This document shows positions 25,616 through 33,267 of a DNA stretch of 64,000 bases, piece by piece. The DNA lies in assembly GCF_023016805.1 (NCBI RefSeq), contig NZ_JALKCH010000001.1, positions 62,001 to 126,000 on the forward strand, given 5' to 3'. The notes under the pieces are model-generated. The model was given only the letters and a program-made list of their open reading frames with translations, did not search any database and had not been told where the DNA came from. How positions within the stretch are numbered: position 1 is the first letter of the stretch; every line of letters starts with the position of its first letter. Both the position numbers and the translations under genes were made by a program. This DNA is from Ancylobacter crimeensis (GTDB lineage: Bacteria; Pseudomonadota; Alphaproteobacteria; Rhizobiales; Xanthobacteraceae).

Positions 25616-26397
25616 GAGCCGCCTCCGGAGCGCCGGGCCAGATAATCCGCCAATGGCGGCGCTGCATGCTCGCGCCGCTGCTCCAGTGCCGGACGGATAG
25701 GGGCGACGGGCTCGGGTCGGGTCAGGCGGATGTCGAGCACGCCGATTGAGATGGTGATCTCGGGCGCGGCCTCCGCCGGAGTGGAGATGGTGTACTGTTC
25801 TGTCGGAGCACTGGCACGGCGGGGTTCGACAACGAAACGGGGCGGCCACGGCGCATCCTCATGCGGCGTTTCCCGGCCCGCCGGCGGAGATGGCTGCGGG
25901 GCTGTCTCCAGCGCGTCGAAGGTGTGGTCGTCAGGACGCGGCTTTCCGGTCTGCCGGGGCGGCGGCGGGGAGGGCGGTGCATCCGGCTGCGCTTCCGCCC
26001 GTGCCGGGCGCTCCCGGACGGTCGGCACCTCCATCCGCTCGATCCGGTGCAGATGGCGTTCCACCACATGCTCGGTGGTCGTCTCGCGGCGCTCCACCTG
26101 CACGATGCGCTCGACCGGGTGCTCCAGATCCGGCGCGGGCGGTGTCACCGGCGTCGGCTGCGGGGCGCGCTGCGGCGCAGGCTCCGTGGCGTTCTCCATC
26201 GGGAGCGACGCGGACGAACGGGCCATCGGCTGCATGGCGGGGGAGGGTGGAGACGGCGAAACCTCGTTCTCCGCCTCGATCTCGCCGAACCCGCCTTCGC
26301 CGCGATCTTCGGCCTCGAAACGGAAGCGTGGGCGCGGGCGCAGTTCCGGTGTCGCGCCCCGCGCCTGCGCCACCAGCCGCTCCAGATAGCCGCTCAT
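25612..26397 (-). CDS. Pro-rich eCIS protein with conserved ends, function unknown
   Basis: 261 aa from ATG 26397. The ends look conserved: MSGYLERLVAQARG at the start, and EITISIGVLDIRL followed by PPLADYLARRSGG at the end. The centre is low-complexity, rich in Pro, Ala, Glu and Arg (PAPQRAPQPTPVTPPAPD, PPSPPPPRQTGKPRPDD), with a charged stretch VERIVQVERRETTTEHVVERH. eCIS loci commonly carry such a disordered protein beside Pvc16. Its role is not established; a scaffold, measuring or linker function would fit the tether-like architecture (inference). It overlaps both neighbours by four bases. Confidence 0.72.
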   Translation of the reverse strand: MSGYLERLVAQARGATPELRPRPRFRFEAEDRGEGGFGEIEAENEVSPSPPSPAMQPMARSSASLPMENATEPAPQRAPQPTPVTPPAPDLEHPVERIVQVERRETTTEHVVERHLHRIERMEVPTVRERPARAEAQPDAPPSPPPPRQTGKPRPDDHTFDALETAPQPSPPAGRETPHEDAPWPPRFVVEPRRASAPTEQYTISTPAEAAPEITISIGVLDIRLTRPEPVAPIRPALEQRREHAAPPLADYLARRSGGGS

Positions 26398-27086
26398 GCC
26401 CTTGCCCGCTCCACATAGCGCCGGCGTCGGGATTCCGGCATGGCGAGCACGTCCTGTTCGCGCCATCCATAGGCGCGGGCCAGGTGATGGACGTCCTCCT
26501 CCAGTCGCGCCACGGCCGTCGCGATCTCGCGCCAGAGCAGACCGGCGAGATCGAGAGCCGGCGTCATGGCCGTACCGCAGGTCGGGCAAGCGGCATCCAG
26601 CACGATGGAGCCCAGCGGGTCGGCCTCCTCGAAGGCCGCGGAAACGAGGGCCTGTAGCGCGGGATCGTCGCCGCGCGCGCGGCCGCGCGGCTCGATGAGG
26701 CAGGCCTCGATCAGCGCCGGCAGCGGGTCGCGGCGCCGGGCGGCGGCCTCGATCTCCCCCATGGTCGGCAGACGAAACGCCAGCAGGACGCCCTCATGCT
26801 CGATCTCCACCCGATCCGGCGAGAGCGCGGCTTCGAAAGCGCGGCTGTCGAGCTCGAATTCCGCGCATTCGCCGCAGCCGGGGCAATCGGCGACGCAGGG
26901 CATCTGAGTGCCGAACAGGCGCCGGCGCAGAGCGAGCAGGCGTCGGGTACGCGTACCGGGCGTCTCGTCCGTCACGCTTGCGTCAGGACTGTCGAAGGTG
27001 AGCAGGGCATGGGTGCGTGCGACCGGGCGGGCCGTCGCCGCGGCGTCGAACAGATCGACCAGCTGCTTGGGTTCGAAGCGGGGCAT
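26394..27086 (-). CDS. T4 gp26-like baseplate/hub assembly protein with zinc-ribbon-like Cys motifs
   Basis: 230 aa from ATG 27086, with a GGAG/GAGG site upstream. The middle (LLAFRLPTMGEIEAAARRRDPLPALIEACL) resembles the T4 gp26-related baseplate family, in which a chaperone-like protein helps build the hub. Two Cys pairs, CPGCGEC near residue 68 and CPTCGT near 167, suggest a zinc ribbon. The C-terminus (LLWREIATAVARLEEDVHHLARAYGWREQDVLAM) is characteristic: HxLAxxYGW with 'DVLAM' recurs in related loci. It follows the tube gene after an 80-base gap and overlaps the Pro-rich gene. Confidence 0.8.
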   Translation of the reverse strand: MPRFEPKQLVDLFDAAATARPVARTHALLTFDSPDASVTDETPGTRTRRLLALRRRLFGTQMPCVADCPGCGECAEFELDSRAFEAALSPDRVEIEHEGVLLAFRLPTMGEIEAAARRRDPLPALIEACLIEPRGRARGDDPALQALVSAAFEEADPLGSIVLDAACPTCGTAMTPALDLAGLLWREIATAVARLEEDVHHLARAYGWREQDVLAMPESRRRRYVERARA

Positions 27087-27166
27087 TCCTCGGGTCTCCG
27101 CGGCTTGCCTCGCGCGAGCCGGAGCCGGCGCAGGCTTTCGGCTGTCAGGCGTGAATGGGGGCGCCT

Positions 27167-27697
27167 TCAGCTCTTGGGCGGTTCGTCGAAGGTCGGCTCT
27201 GCTTCGACCTGCAGGTCGTAGTCACGTTCCCAGCCTTCGTTCTCGAGCTTCATCTTGGCGATCGCGATGGCGTTCGCATTCGCGTCGAGATCGGGCATGG
27301 GCTGATATTCGCTGACCCAGCAGCGATAGATATTGTAACGGATCACCGGCTGCCCGGCTTCGTTCAGCAAGTCGAGCTGGATGTTCTTGCGGAAATCCGC
27401 GAGCGAGGACTCCGCCCCGAGGCCGGCATTGAGGTTCCAGACCTTGTTGGCCCAGCGCTCGAATTCCTCGTCCGTGGAAAGCCCGCGTTCCAACGTGATC
27501 GCATCGTATTCGGTGCGTCCCGGCGTCTTGCGGCTGCTGTTGGAATCGCCGCCTTCGCGGTGCTTCACCACTTCGGTGGTACGCTTGAGCGTGGAAACCT
27601 TGGAAACCGCGGCGACCACCTTATTGTCCCACCGGACGACGAACTTGAAGTTCTTGTAAGGGTCGAAACGGTGCGGATTGTTCTTGAACAGCGCCAT
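27167..27697 (-). CDS. eCIS inner tube protein (T4 gp19/Afp1-like)
   Basis: 176 aa. NPHRFDPYKNFKFVVRWD at the N-terminus, followed by VAAVSKVSTLKRTTEVVKHREGG and DAITLERGLSTDEEFERWANKVW, is the classic tube-protein pattern of contractile systems. The C-terminal CWVSEYQPMPDLDANANAIAIAKMKLENEGWERD also matches. These subunits stack as hexamers inside the sheath and form the channel that is ejected. AAGGGGG precedes ATG 27697, and only 15 bases separate it from the sheath stop. No second inner-tube paralogue is visible nearby, although many eCIS loci have two or three. Confidence 0.95.
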   Translation of the reverse strand: MALFKNNPHRFDPYKNFKFVVRWDNKVVAAVSKVSTLKRTTEVVKHREGGDSNSSRKTPGRTEYDAITLERGLSTDEEFERWANKVWNLNAGLGAESSLADFRKNIQLDLLNEAGQPVIRYNIYRCWVSEYQPMPDLDANANAIAIAKMKLENEGWERDYDLQVEAEPTFDEPPKS

Positions 27698-27712
27698 CGG
27701 TCCGGCCCCCTT

Positions 27713-29764
27713 CTAGCGCTGCGCCTGACCGGCGAGCTGTTGCAGCGTGACGAAGACGAACTCGGTCGGCTTGAGTGGGGCGAAGCCGATGACGACATTT
27801 ACCGTGCCGAGATTGATGTCGGCCTGCGTCGTGGTCTCGGCATCGCACTTCACCAGATAGGCGTCGCGTGCAGAGCGGCCCTGGAACGCGTTCTGCCGGA
27901 ACATGCCCTGCATGAAAGCGCCGACATTCATGCGGATCTGGCCCCAGAGCGGCTCGTCATTCGGCTCGAAGGTTACCCAGGTGAGCCCACGGCGCAGACT
28001 CTCCAGGATGTAGAGCGCGGTGCGGCGCACGGGGATGTATTTCCACTCGCTCGCCTCGTCGTCCGAACCGGCGAGCGTGCGCGCGCCGAAGGCGACCGAG
28101 CCATAGACCGGGAACTTGCGGAAGCAGTTCACCCCCGCCGGATTGAGCAGGCCGTGCTCGTCGTCGTTCATGATCACCGCTGGCGCGTAGACGCCCGAAA
28201 TGGCGGTGTCGATCCCGGCAGGCGCCTTCCACACCCCGCGATTGGCATCCGTGCGGGCGATGACGCCGGCCATGGCGCCTGAGGGAGGAAAGGCGCGAAG
28301 CATGCCCGGATTGAGCGGATCGGCCAGCTTCAGCCGTGGGAAATAGGCCGCAGCATGCGTGGTGCGTACGCTGAAGCCGGTGGTCTTCCATGCCTGAGCC
28401 TGGAACACGTCCTTCACATTGGGCGGCGTGTCGATCAGCAGGAAGGCGCGCCTGTCTTCGCACACCGCGCGCGCGGCGTCATAGATCGAGGCGTAGTCGG
28501 AATAGAACGCCTCGTCCGGGCTGGAAGCCTTCGCGCGCACGGCATCCGGGATGCAGACGAGGTTGAAGATGTCGACCTTCCGCAACTCTTCGATGCCGGC
28601 GAGCATGGAGGCCTGTGTCGGCGGCCCGCTGCCATCGGTGCCGGGTGCGATGCCTGCGTCGTCGGTCTGGGAAAGGCCTGCCTGATATTTCCGTCCGAGC
28701 CGGTAGCGCGAGACATTCCGGGCCGGCGTGTCGAGCTGATAGAGCGTCAGCAGCTTGTCGCCGGCGGCCGGTTTGCTGCCCTCGCTCAGCGAGATGATGC
28801 CGTCGGGTGCCGGATGTTCGACGATGCGGCCATTGGCGGCGGTGGTCTGGAAGGTGAGCACCTTGGTGCGCAGCCGGAGCACCTGTCCGAACGGGGCGCC
28901 GAAATCCAGAACCTGCGCCTCGATGGCGACGCCGGTGTTGAGCTGAGACAGCTTCTGGTTCACCACCTGCTCGATCGCCTTGCCGAGGCCGAGATGGGTA
29001 CGGGGGATTTCGTCGTTCTGCTTGAACAGGTCGAGTTCGGTTTCGCCGAGCAGGTCCACGGACGAGCCGTCGGGCAGTATCTTCTGCAATTGGACCTTGA
29101 TCGAATAGTCCTCGGCCGCTTTCTTGCTGGTGGAGGCGAAGAAGTCCGGCGCCTGCTTGATCTTCAGTACCGTGCCGGTGGTGAGCGGCGCCTCGACATT
29201 TGCGGCGAAATCGACGGAGACGAGGTTCGAGCCGAGATCGGGATCGTTCACGATCGCCTTGCCGTAGCGCAGGCTTGAAGCGTCGGTCGAAAGGTCCGAG
29301 AAGCTCTCGCGAACTCCGGTTGCACCATGGGTGGCGGTGAGCGTGAAGGTCTTCGCGGTGACGGCATCCGCACCGGTGGTGGAGGGCGGCGCCTCGATGT
29401 CGAGGAAGATGTCGTTGCCCGAGACGCCGGAACTCAGCGCAGTGACGGCGAGCGCGGCGGCGGTACTGTTCTTCGCGCTGGTCTTGGAAAAGGCGGCCCC
29501 CTCGCGCGGCACCCGCACGATCACCGCCTCGCCGCCGCCGTTCTGGAAGAAGTGCAGCACGCCGTAGGACAGTTCGCTGTCGGAGGCGAGGCCGCCATGG
29601 CTGCGTTCGAAGTCGGGGAAACTGAAGATGCGGATCGGCCGGTCATCGATGCCGTTGCGGGTCGGGCCGACAAAGGCGGTGACCGCGGTCGGCACGCCGG
29701 CGATGGATCTGACGCCGCTTGAAATCTCGCGCGTATATACGCCCGGATAGGTTCCGCGGAGCAT
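27713..29764 (-). CDS. eCIS contractile sheath protein
   Basis: 683 aa, the first gene of the operon. The start MLRGTYPGVYTREISSGVRSIAGVPTAVTAFVG is typical of tail-sheath proteins (P-G-V-Y, then G-V-x-T-x-x-x-A-F-V-G). The conserved C-terminal handshake region includes VNCFRKFPVYGSVAFGARTLA, then EWKYIPVRRTALYILESLRRGLTWVTFEPND, ending near LKPTEFVFVTLQQLAGQ. The extra middle part (about residues 130-330) is the variable surface domain. AGGGGGA precedes ATG 29764. The long 5' region in front is probably where the whole system is controlled. Confidence 0.96.
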   Translation of the reverse strand: MLRGTYPGVYTREISSGVRSIAGVPTAVTAFVGPTRNGIDDRPIRIFSFPDFERSHGGLASDSELSYGVLHFFQNGGGEAVIVRVPREGAAFSKTSAKNSTAAALAVTALSSGVSGNDIFLDIEAPPSTTGADAVTAKTFTLTATHGATGVRESFSDLSTDASSLRYGKAIVNDPDLGSNLVSVDFAANVEAPLTTGTVLKIKQAPDFFASTSKKAAEDYSIKVQLQKILPDGSSVDLLGETELDLFKQNDEIPRTHLGLGKAIEQVVNQKLSQLNTGVAIEAQVLDFGAPFGQVLRLRTKVLTFQTTAANGRIVEHPAPDGIISLSEGSKPAAGDKLLTLYQLDTPARNVSRYRLGRKYQAGLSQTDDAGIAPGTDGSGPPTQASMLAGIEELRKVDIFNLVCIPDAVRAKASSPDEAFYSDYASIYDAARAVCEDRRAFLLIDTPPNVKDVFQAQAWKTTGFSVRTTHAAAYFPRLKLADPLNPGMLRAFPPSGAMAGVIARTDANRGVWKAPAGIDTAISGVYAPAVIMNDDEHGLLNPAGVNCFRKFPVYGSVAFGARTLAGSDDEASEWKYIPVRRTALYILESLRRGLTWVTFEPNDEPLWGQIRMNVGAFMQGMFRQNAFQGRSARDAYLVKCDAETTTQADINLGTVNVVIGFAPLKPTEFVFVTLQQLAGQAQR

Positions 29765-30181
29765 GCCGTCCCCCTCTCACACGGCTCCATCTGCGCGGTG
29801 ACGAGGTCACGCCGACATGGCGCAGCTGCCTCCGGTTTCAGCCGGAGCACGACGTCGGGCGAGACGGAGATCGATTGTCTGGCGATAGGCTCGAAAATCG
29901 AGATACGCACAATGACAGCATGACGGGAAAGTTCTTCCGCAAACTGTCTACTTCAGAAAGCCTGAAAAAAGGCTTGCTGCCAGGAAAATTACTTATGTTC
30001 AACTGCCCACACAGTGAACGTTCAGATGTGAGCATAAAATTAACGGGCTGTAAACCCTCAAATCCTGATTGAACTTGCTGCGCAAGGTTGGAATCCCGTC
30101 GTGTGGACCATATTCCAGCCGATTGCTATGGCCCGCCTGCCGGGGCTCGACAGCGCTAAAGGCCTCCTTGTGACGCGCTTG
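29765..30181 (-). promoter_or_regulatory. Upstream region of the injection-system operon, AT-rich core
   Basis: No convincing gene lies in these 417 bases. The part from about 29900 to 30080 is clearly richer in A and T than the flanking genes. It contains a short inverted repeat AAGCCT-GAAAAA-AGGCTT (29958-29975) that lacks a T-run and so is not a typical terminator. The operon promoter should be here, but I cannot place a confident -35/-10 pair. The far end also holds the 3' flank of the amine oxidase gene. Confidence 0.45.
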
Positions 30182-31435
30182 TCAGGTCGGGCGAGGCATG
30201 GCGCGCGTTCCGCTGGCGATCACTTCTTCCGCGGTGCGCACGCCGCTCTCATAGGCGCCGTGAGCGGTCGAGAAGTCGGTCGGGTGTGTCGCTTCGCCAG
30301 CGAAGAACAGGCGGTCTTCGAACGGGCGAGCCAGAGCGAGGCGGGCGGCGGCATGGCCGGGCAAGGCGTGGCTGTAACCGCCGCCAATACTCGCCGTCCC
30401 TGCCCAGTCGGAAGCGATCAGAGGGCGCAACTGGCGGCGGATATCTTCTCCGAACAGAGCGGCGAGTTCGTCGACCGCATGGGCGATAGCCGCGTCGCGG
30501 CCGCGCTCCTGCACCGCGCGCGCGCCGGCACCGCCGAGAAAGCACTCGATCACCGGGCGGCCCAGCGGACGAATGTAATAGGCGCCCGTCGCCGGGTCGC
30601 GCGGATTGCCCAGTACGTGGCTTTCCGGGGCGAACGCGCCGTCTTCGGTGATGTGGAAGAACAGCTTCTCATTCGTGCCGAGCGGCAGCCGGCCGGCGGC
30701 GTCCCGCCAGGGGTCGAGCGCCGGCGGCAGGCGTAGGCCGCTTCCGGCCAGCACATGGGTCGAAACCGTGAGGATCGCCTGGCGGGTGCGCAAGGTACCG
30801 GCGGTGGTTTCCAGCGTGACCCCGGGTCCGTGGAGGCCGATGGCCTCGACCGTGATGCCGGGTCGCAGATTCGTTTCCCGCGGCAGGCAATCCGCAACCA
30901 GCGTTCCATAGCCGGCGGGAAGGCGCCAATTCATGTAGGTCGAGGCAGTATCATACGCAGCGTAATCGCGGGCGGAAATCCGCTCCAGCTCATCCCCGCT
31001 GATATAGCCGCTCAGCGCCTGCAGATAGGCATTCCAGGGGCCCGAAGGCGGCAGCAGGTCGGACGCGCAGTCGCTCGCCGGGGGTTGGGTCGCGATCTGC
31101 TCGCTCCACGCGTCGAAGGCGGCATGCGCCTCCTCCTGCTCCGCGGCGGAGAAGCCGAGATCGCGATATTGCCGGTCCCACGCCGTCGGCCGCCGGTCGA
31201 CCGTGAAGCCGCGGGCCTCGGCGATCCGTGTCCACGGATTGCGGTCGCCGGAATGCAGCCAGCCGCAGCCGAGATCGAGCGGCTGCCCAGCCGCTTCAGA
31301 GGTCCAGGCTCGGCCGCCGATACGGGGCAAGGCCTCGATCATCAGCGGCGTGAACCCCTCGCGGACCAGGCGCATGGCGGCGCCGATGCCTGCCGCCCCG
31401 GCTCCGATGATGACGATGTCGAATACGTCACTCAT
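30182..31435 (-). CDS. FAD-dependent amine oxidase (flavin monoamine oxidase family)
   Basis: 417 aa. The N-terminal Rossmann motif (IVIIGAGAAGIGAAMRLV) is followed by the GG-doublet region PRIGGRAWTSE. The C-terminal FAD-contact motif is FFAGEATHPTDFSTAHGAY, typical of monoamine/polyamine oxidases and their relatives. Such enzymes oxidise primary or secondary amines to imines with release of H2O2. The substrate cannot be read from the sequence. There is no signal peptide, so it is probably cytoplasmic. A LysR regulator is divergently transcribed 123 bases away and is its likely controller. It is separate from the injection-system operon, which starts 417 bases downstream on the same strand. 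Confidence 0.9.
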   Translation of the reverse strand: MSDVFDIVIIGAGAAGIGAAMRLVREGFTPLMIEALPRIGGRAWTSEAAGQPLDLGCGWLHSGDRNPWTRIAEARGFTVDRRPTAWDRQYRDLGFSAAEQEEAHAAFDAWSEQIATQPPASDCASDLLPPSGPWNAYLQALSGYISGDELERISARDYAAYDTASTYMNWRLPAGYGTLVADCLPRETNLRPGITVEAIGLHGPGVTLETTAGTLRTRQAILTVSTHVLAGSGLRLPPALDPWRDAAGRLPLGTNEKLFFHITEDGAFAPESHVLGNPRDPATGAYYIRPLGRPVIECFLGGAGARAVQERGRDAAIAHAVDELAALFGEDIRRQLRPLIASDWAGTASIGGGYSHALPGHAAARLALARPFEDRLFFAGEATHPTDFSTAHGAYESGVRTAEEVIASGTRAMPRPT

Positions 31436-31534
31436 GCTGCATCACCCATGCTGCCGTCTGCTCCTCGTCGCCAGGCGCGGGCAGGGCGCCAGCATAATGC
31501 GGGAGAATGGGTGAATTGGTTGTTGTCGATGGCA

Positions 31535-31563
31535 TGCAATGATGCTCATGCTTCATGAATGCA
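31535..31563. promoter_or_regulatory. Imperfect palindrome at the LysR start codon (candidate operator)
   Basis: TGCAATGATG (31535-31544) and CATGAATGCA (31554-31563) form an imperfect inverted repeat with a 9-base spacer, matching at eight of ten arm positions. It sits in the divergent region between the amine oxidase and the LysR gene and covers the proposed ATG at 31559. LysR regulators often bind such dyads to autoregulate and control the divergent gene. Confidence 0.35.
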
Positions 31564-32452
31564 ACGCGAAGACCTCGTCGACCTCAATGCCTTCCTGACC
31601 GTCGCCGAGGAAGCGAGCTTCACCCGCGCGGCGGCGAAGCTCGGCACCTCGCAATCGGCGCTGAGCCACACGATCCGCCGCCTCGAAACGCGGCTGGGGG
31701 TGAGGCTGCTCACGCGCACCACGCGCAGCGTCGCGCCGACGCAGGCGGGCGAGCGCTTGCTGGCCACGCTTCGTCCGGCGCTGGAAAGCATCGGCGACGA
31801 ACTCGCCTCGCTGGGCGAGCTGCGCGAGAAACCGGCGGGCGTCATCCGCATCACGGCGTCGGAGCATGCCGCCTGCTCGGTGCTCTGGCCGGCGCTGGAA
31901 CGGATACTGCCCAACTACCCGGACATTCATGTCGAGCTGGACCTCAATTCCGGCTTCACCGATATCGTGGCAGAGCGTTTCGATGCCGGAGTACGGCTCG
32001 GGGAGGCGTTGGCGAAGGACATGATCGCGGTGCGCATCGGGCCGGAGCTGCGCATGGCGGTGGTCGGCGCGCCGGCTTATTTCGCCGATCGCGCACACCC
32101 GCTCACCCCGCACGACCTTTCTCAGCATCGCTGCATCAATATGCGCCTGCGTAGTTCGGGCGGCTTCTATGCGTGGGAGCTGGAGAAGGATGGCCACGCG
32201 CTGCGGGTCCGCGTCGAGGGGCAGGTAGCGTTCAACAGCGTCGAGATGATCGTGACGGCCGCGTTGTCCGGTGCCGGACTCGGCTTCGTCATGGAGAACA
32301 TGGTTACGGAGCATCTGGCGGACGGGCGTCTTGTCCGCGTGCTGGACGACTGGTGTCCGTCTTTCGCTGGCTACCATCTCTATTATCCAAGCCGCCGCCA
32401 GCCTTCGGCGGCCTTTACAGTGCTGGTCGAGGCGTTGCGCTTTCGCGGCTGA
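31559..32452 (+). CDS. LysR-family transcriptional regulator
   Basis: 297 aa, a standard length. The N-terminal winged helix (LVDLNAFLTVAEEASFTRAA, then LGTSQSALSHTIRRLETRLGVRLLTRTTRSVAPTQAG) is canonical. The rest is a periplasmic-binding-like effector domain with VIRITASEHAACSVLWPALERIL and the family-typical DAGVRLGEALAKDMIAVRIGP. It diverges from the amine oxidase gene and probably regulates it (inference). The ATG at 31559 has no obvious ribosome-binding site, but no nearby alternative keeps the domain intact. Six bases separate its stop from the convergent phosphopantetheinyl transferase. Confidence 0.93.
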   Translation: MQREDLVDLNAFLTVAEEASFTRAAAKLGTSQSALSHTIRRLETRLGVRLLTRTTRSVAPTQAGERLLATLRPALESIGDELASLGELREKPAGVIRITASEHAACSVLWPALERILPNYPDIHVELDLNSGFTDIVAERFDAGVRLGEALAKDMIAVRIGPELRMAVVGAPAYFADRAHPLTPHDLSQHRCINMRLRSSGGFYAWELEKDGHALRVRVEGQVAFNSVEMIVTAALSGAGLGFVMENMVTEHLADGRLVRVLDDWCPSFAGYHLYYPSRRQPSAAFTVLVEALRFRG

Positions 32453-32458
32453 CGAGCC

Positions 32459-33181
32459 TCAGTCCGCTCTGAAATGCCGAATGACGGGGGGCGTTTCCGT
32501 CGCTGCCACCGCCAGCGCCGCGATGAGGGGACCGGTGCTGATGTCGATGAGATCGAACGCGGTGCCGCCCCATGCCAGCCCGCTCGGAATGGAGCCTCGC
32601 CAAGGCCCATCCTGTTCGAACGGCACGATGATCCGGTCGGGCGGGATGGTCAGGCCTTCGCCGGAAAGCTTGAGCACGGCTTCCTTGCGGGTCCAGCCGC
32701 GCAGGAAGAGGATTTGCCGTTCATCCTCCGGCAGGGTGAGGACCCAAGCCGCCTCTTCGGCCGTGAAGATCAACCCGATCATGCCGAGCAGGTCGTCAAG
32801 CGTTGCGCGGCCCTCGGCGTCGATGCCGATGCGGTTCCTCCTCGTCACCGCAAGCAGTGCGGCGGAGGTGCAATGGGTGAGGTTGAAGGCGAGAGGAATG
32901 TTCGTAGCAAGACCCGGCTTGCCATGGTCGCCAACCACCAGCGGGACCGCGGATGGGGCCCGATCGAGATAGCCGGCCAGCACGCGCCGCATGAAGCTGC
33001 GGCAATGGATGAAGCGGCGGCGATCCTTTTCGAAATGGAAGCGGCCGGCCCGGGTGCGCTCCGTCGCATCAAGCGTCGCATCGTCGGGCGGCGACAGGTC
33101 GTCGAGGCCCAGGGTCCAGACATGGACCTCGTCGCTCGTCAGGTCTGCGGGCGTGGAGCGGGTGGCGCAGGGAAACGTCAT
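32459..33181 (-). CDS. 4'-phosphopantetheinyl transferase (Sfp type)
   Basis: 240 aa. It transfers 4'-phosphopantetheine from CoA to a carrier-protein Ser. The two signature motifs are present: RIGIDAEG (Asp121, Glu123, Mg ligands) and FLRGWTRKEAVLKLSGEGL (Trp163, Lys166-Glu167, Lys171). The CoA-contact region RRRFIHCRSFMRRVLAGYL is also typical. The length is that of Sfp/Gsp enzymes for NRPS/PKS carriers rather than AcpS. No carrier protein or NRPS/PKS gene is nearby, so the partner is elsewhere. I chose ATG 33181 because the upstream extension is Arg-rich and unlike the family. Confidence 0.92.
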   Translation of the reverse strand: MTFPCATRSTPADLTSDEVHVWTLGLDDLSPPDDATLDATERTRAGRFHFEKDRRRFIHCRSFMRRVLAGYLDRAPSAVPLVVGDHGKPGLATNIPLAFNLTHCTSAALLAVTRRNRIGIDAEGRATLDDLLGMIGLIFTAEEAAWVLTLPEDERQILFLRGWTRKEAVLKLSGEGLTIPPDRIIVPFEQDGPWRGSIPSGLAWGGTAFDLIDISTGPLIAALAVAATETPPVIRHFRAD

Positions 33182-33233
33182 GCCGGAACGATAGCGCGCC
33201 GCCCATCCGGCGTTAAGGCCGTCGCGGGAATGG

Positions 33234-33255
33234 GGGACCGGCAGGGGCCGGTCCC
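33234..33255 (-). terminator. Hairpin downstream of the DUF3830 gene
   Basis: A perfect 9-bp stem GGGACCGGC/GCCGGTCCC with a 4-base loop lies 12 bases beyond the DUF3830 stop. No clear T-run follows on the minus strand, so it is a possible terminator or mRNA-stability hairpin rather than a textbook rho-independent site. Confidence 0.45.
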
Positions 33256-33267
33256 GCTTCCTCGCTG

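Noticed and set aside
5742-29764. The injection system as an ordinary prophage
   Set aside because: There is no head, packaging, lysis or integration gene, while an eCIS-type AAA+ ATPase, a Pvc16-like protein and a DUF4157 gene are present.
29958-29975. Rho-independent terminator in the leader (AAGCCT/AGGCTT)
   Set aside because: The stem is only 6 bp and AT-containing and lacks a following T-run in either direction.
29920-30072. A 50-codon plus-strand frame in the AT-rich leader (starts MTGKFFRKLSTSESLKKG)
   Set aside because: It has a plausible composition but no ribosome-binding site, no recognised family, and lies where the operon's control region is expected. A small-protein search or ribosome profiling could revive it.
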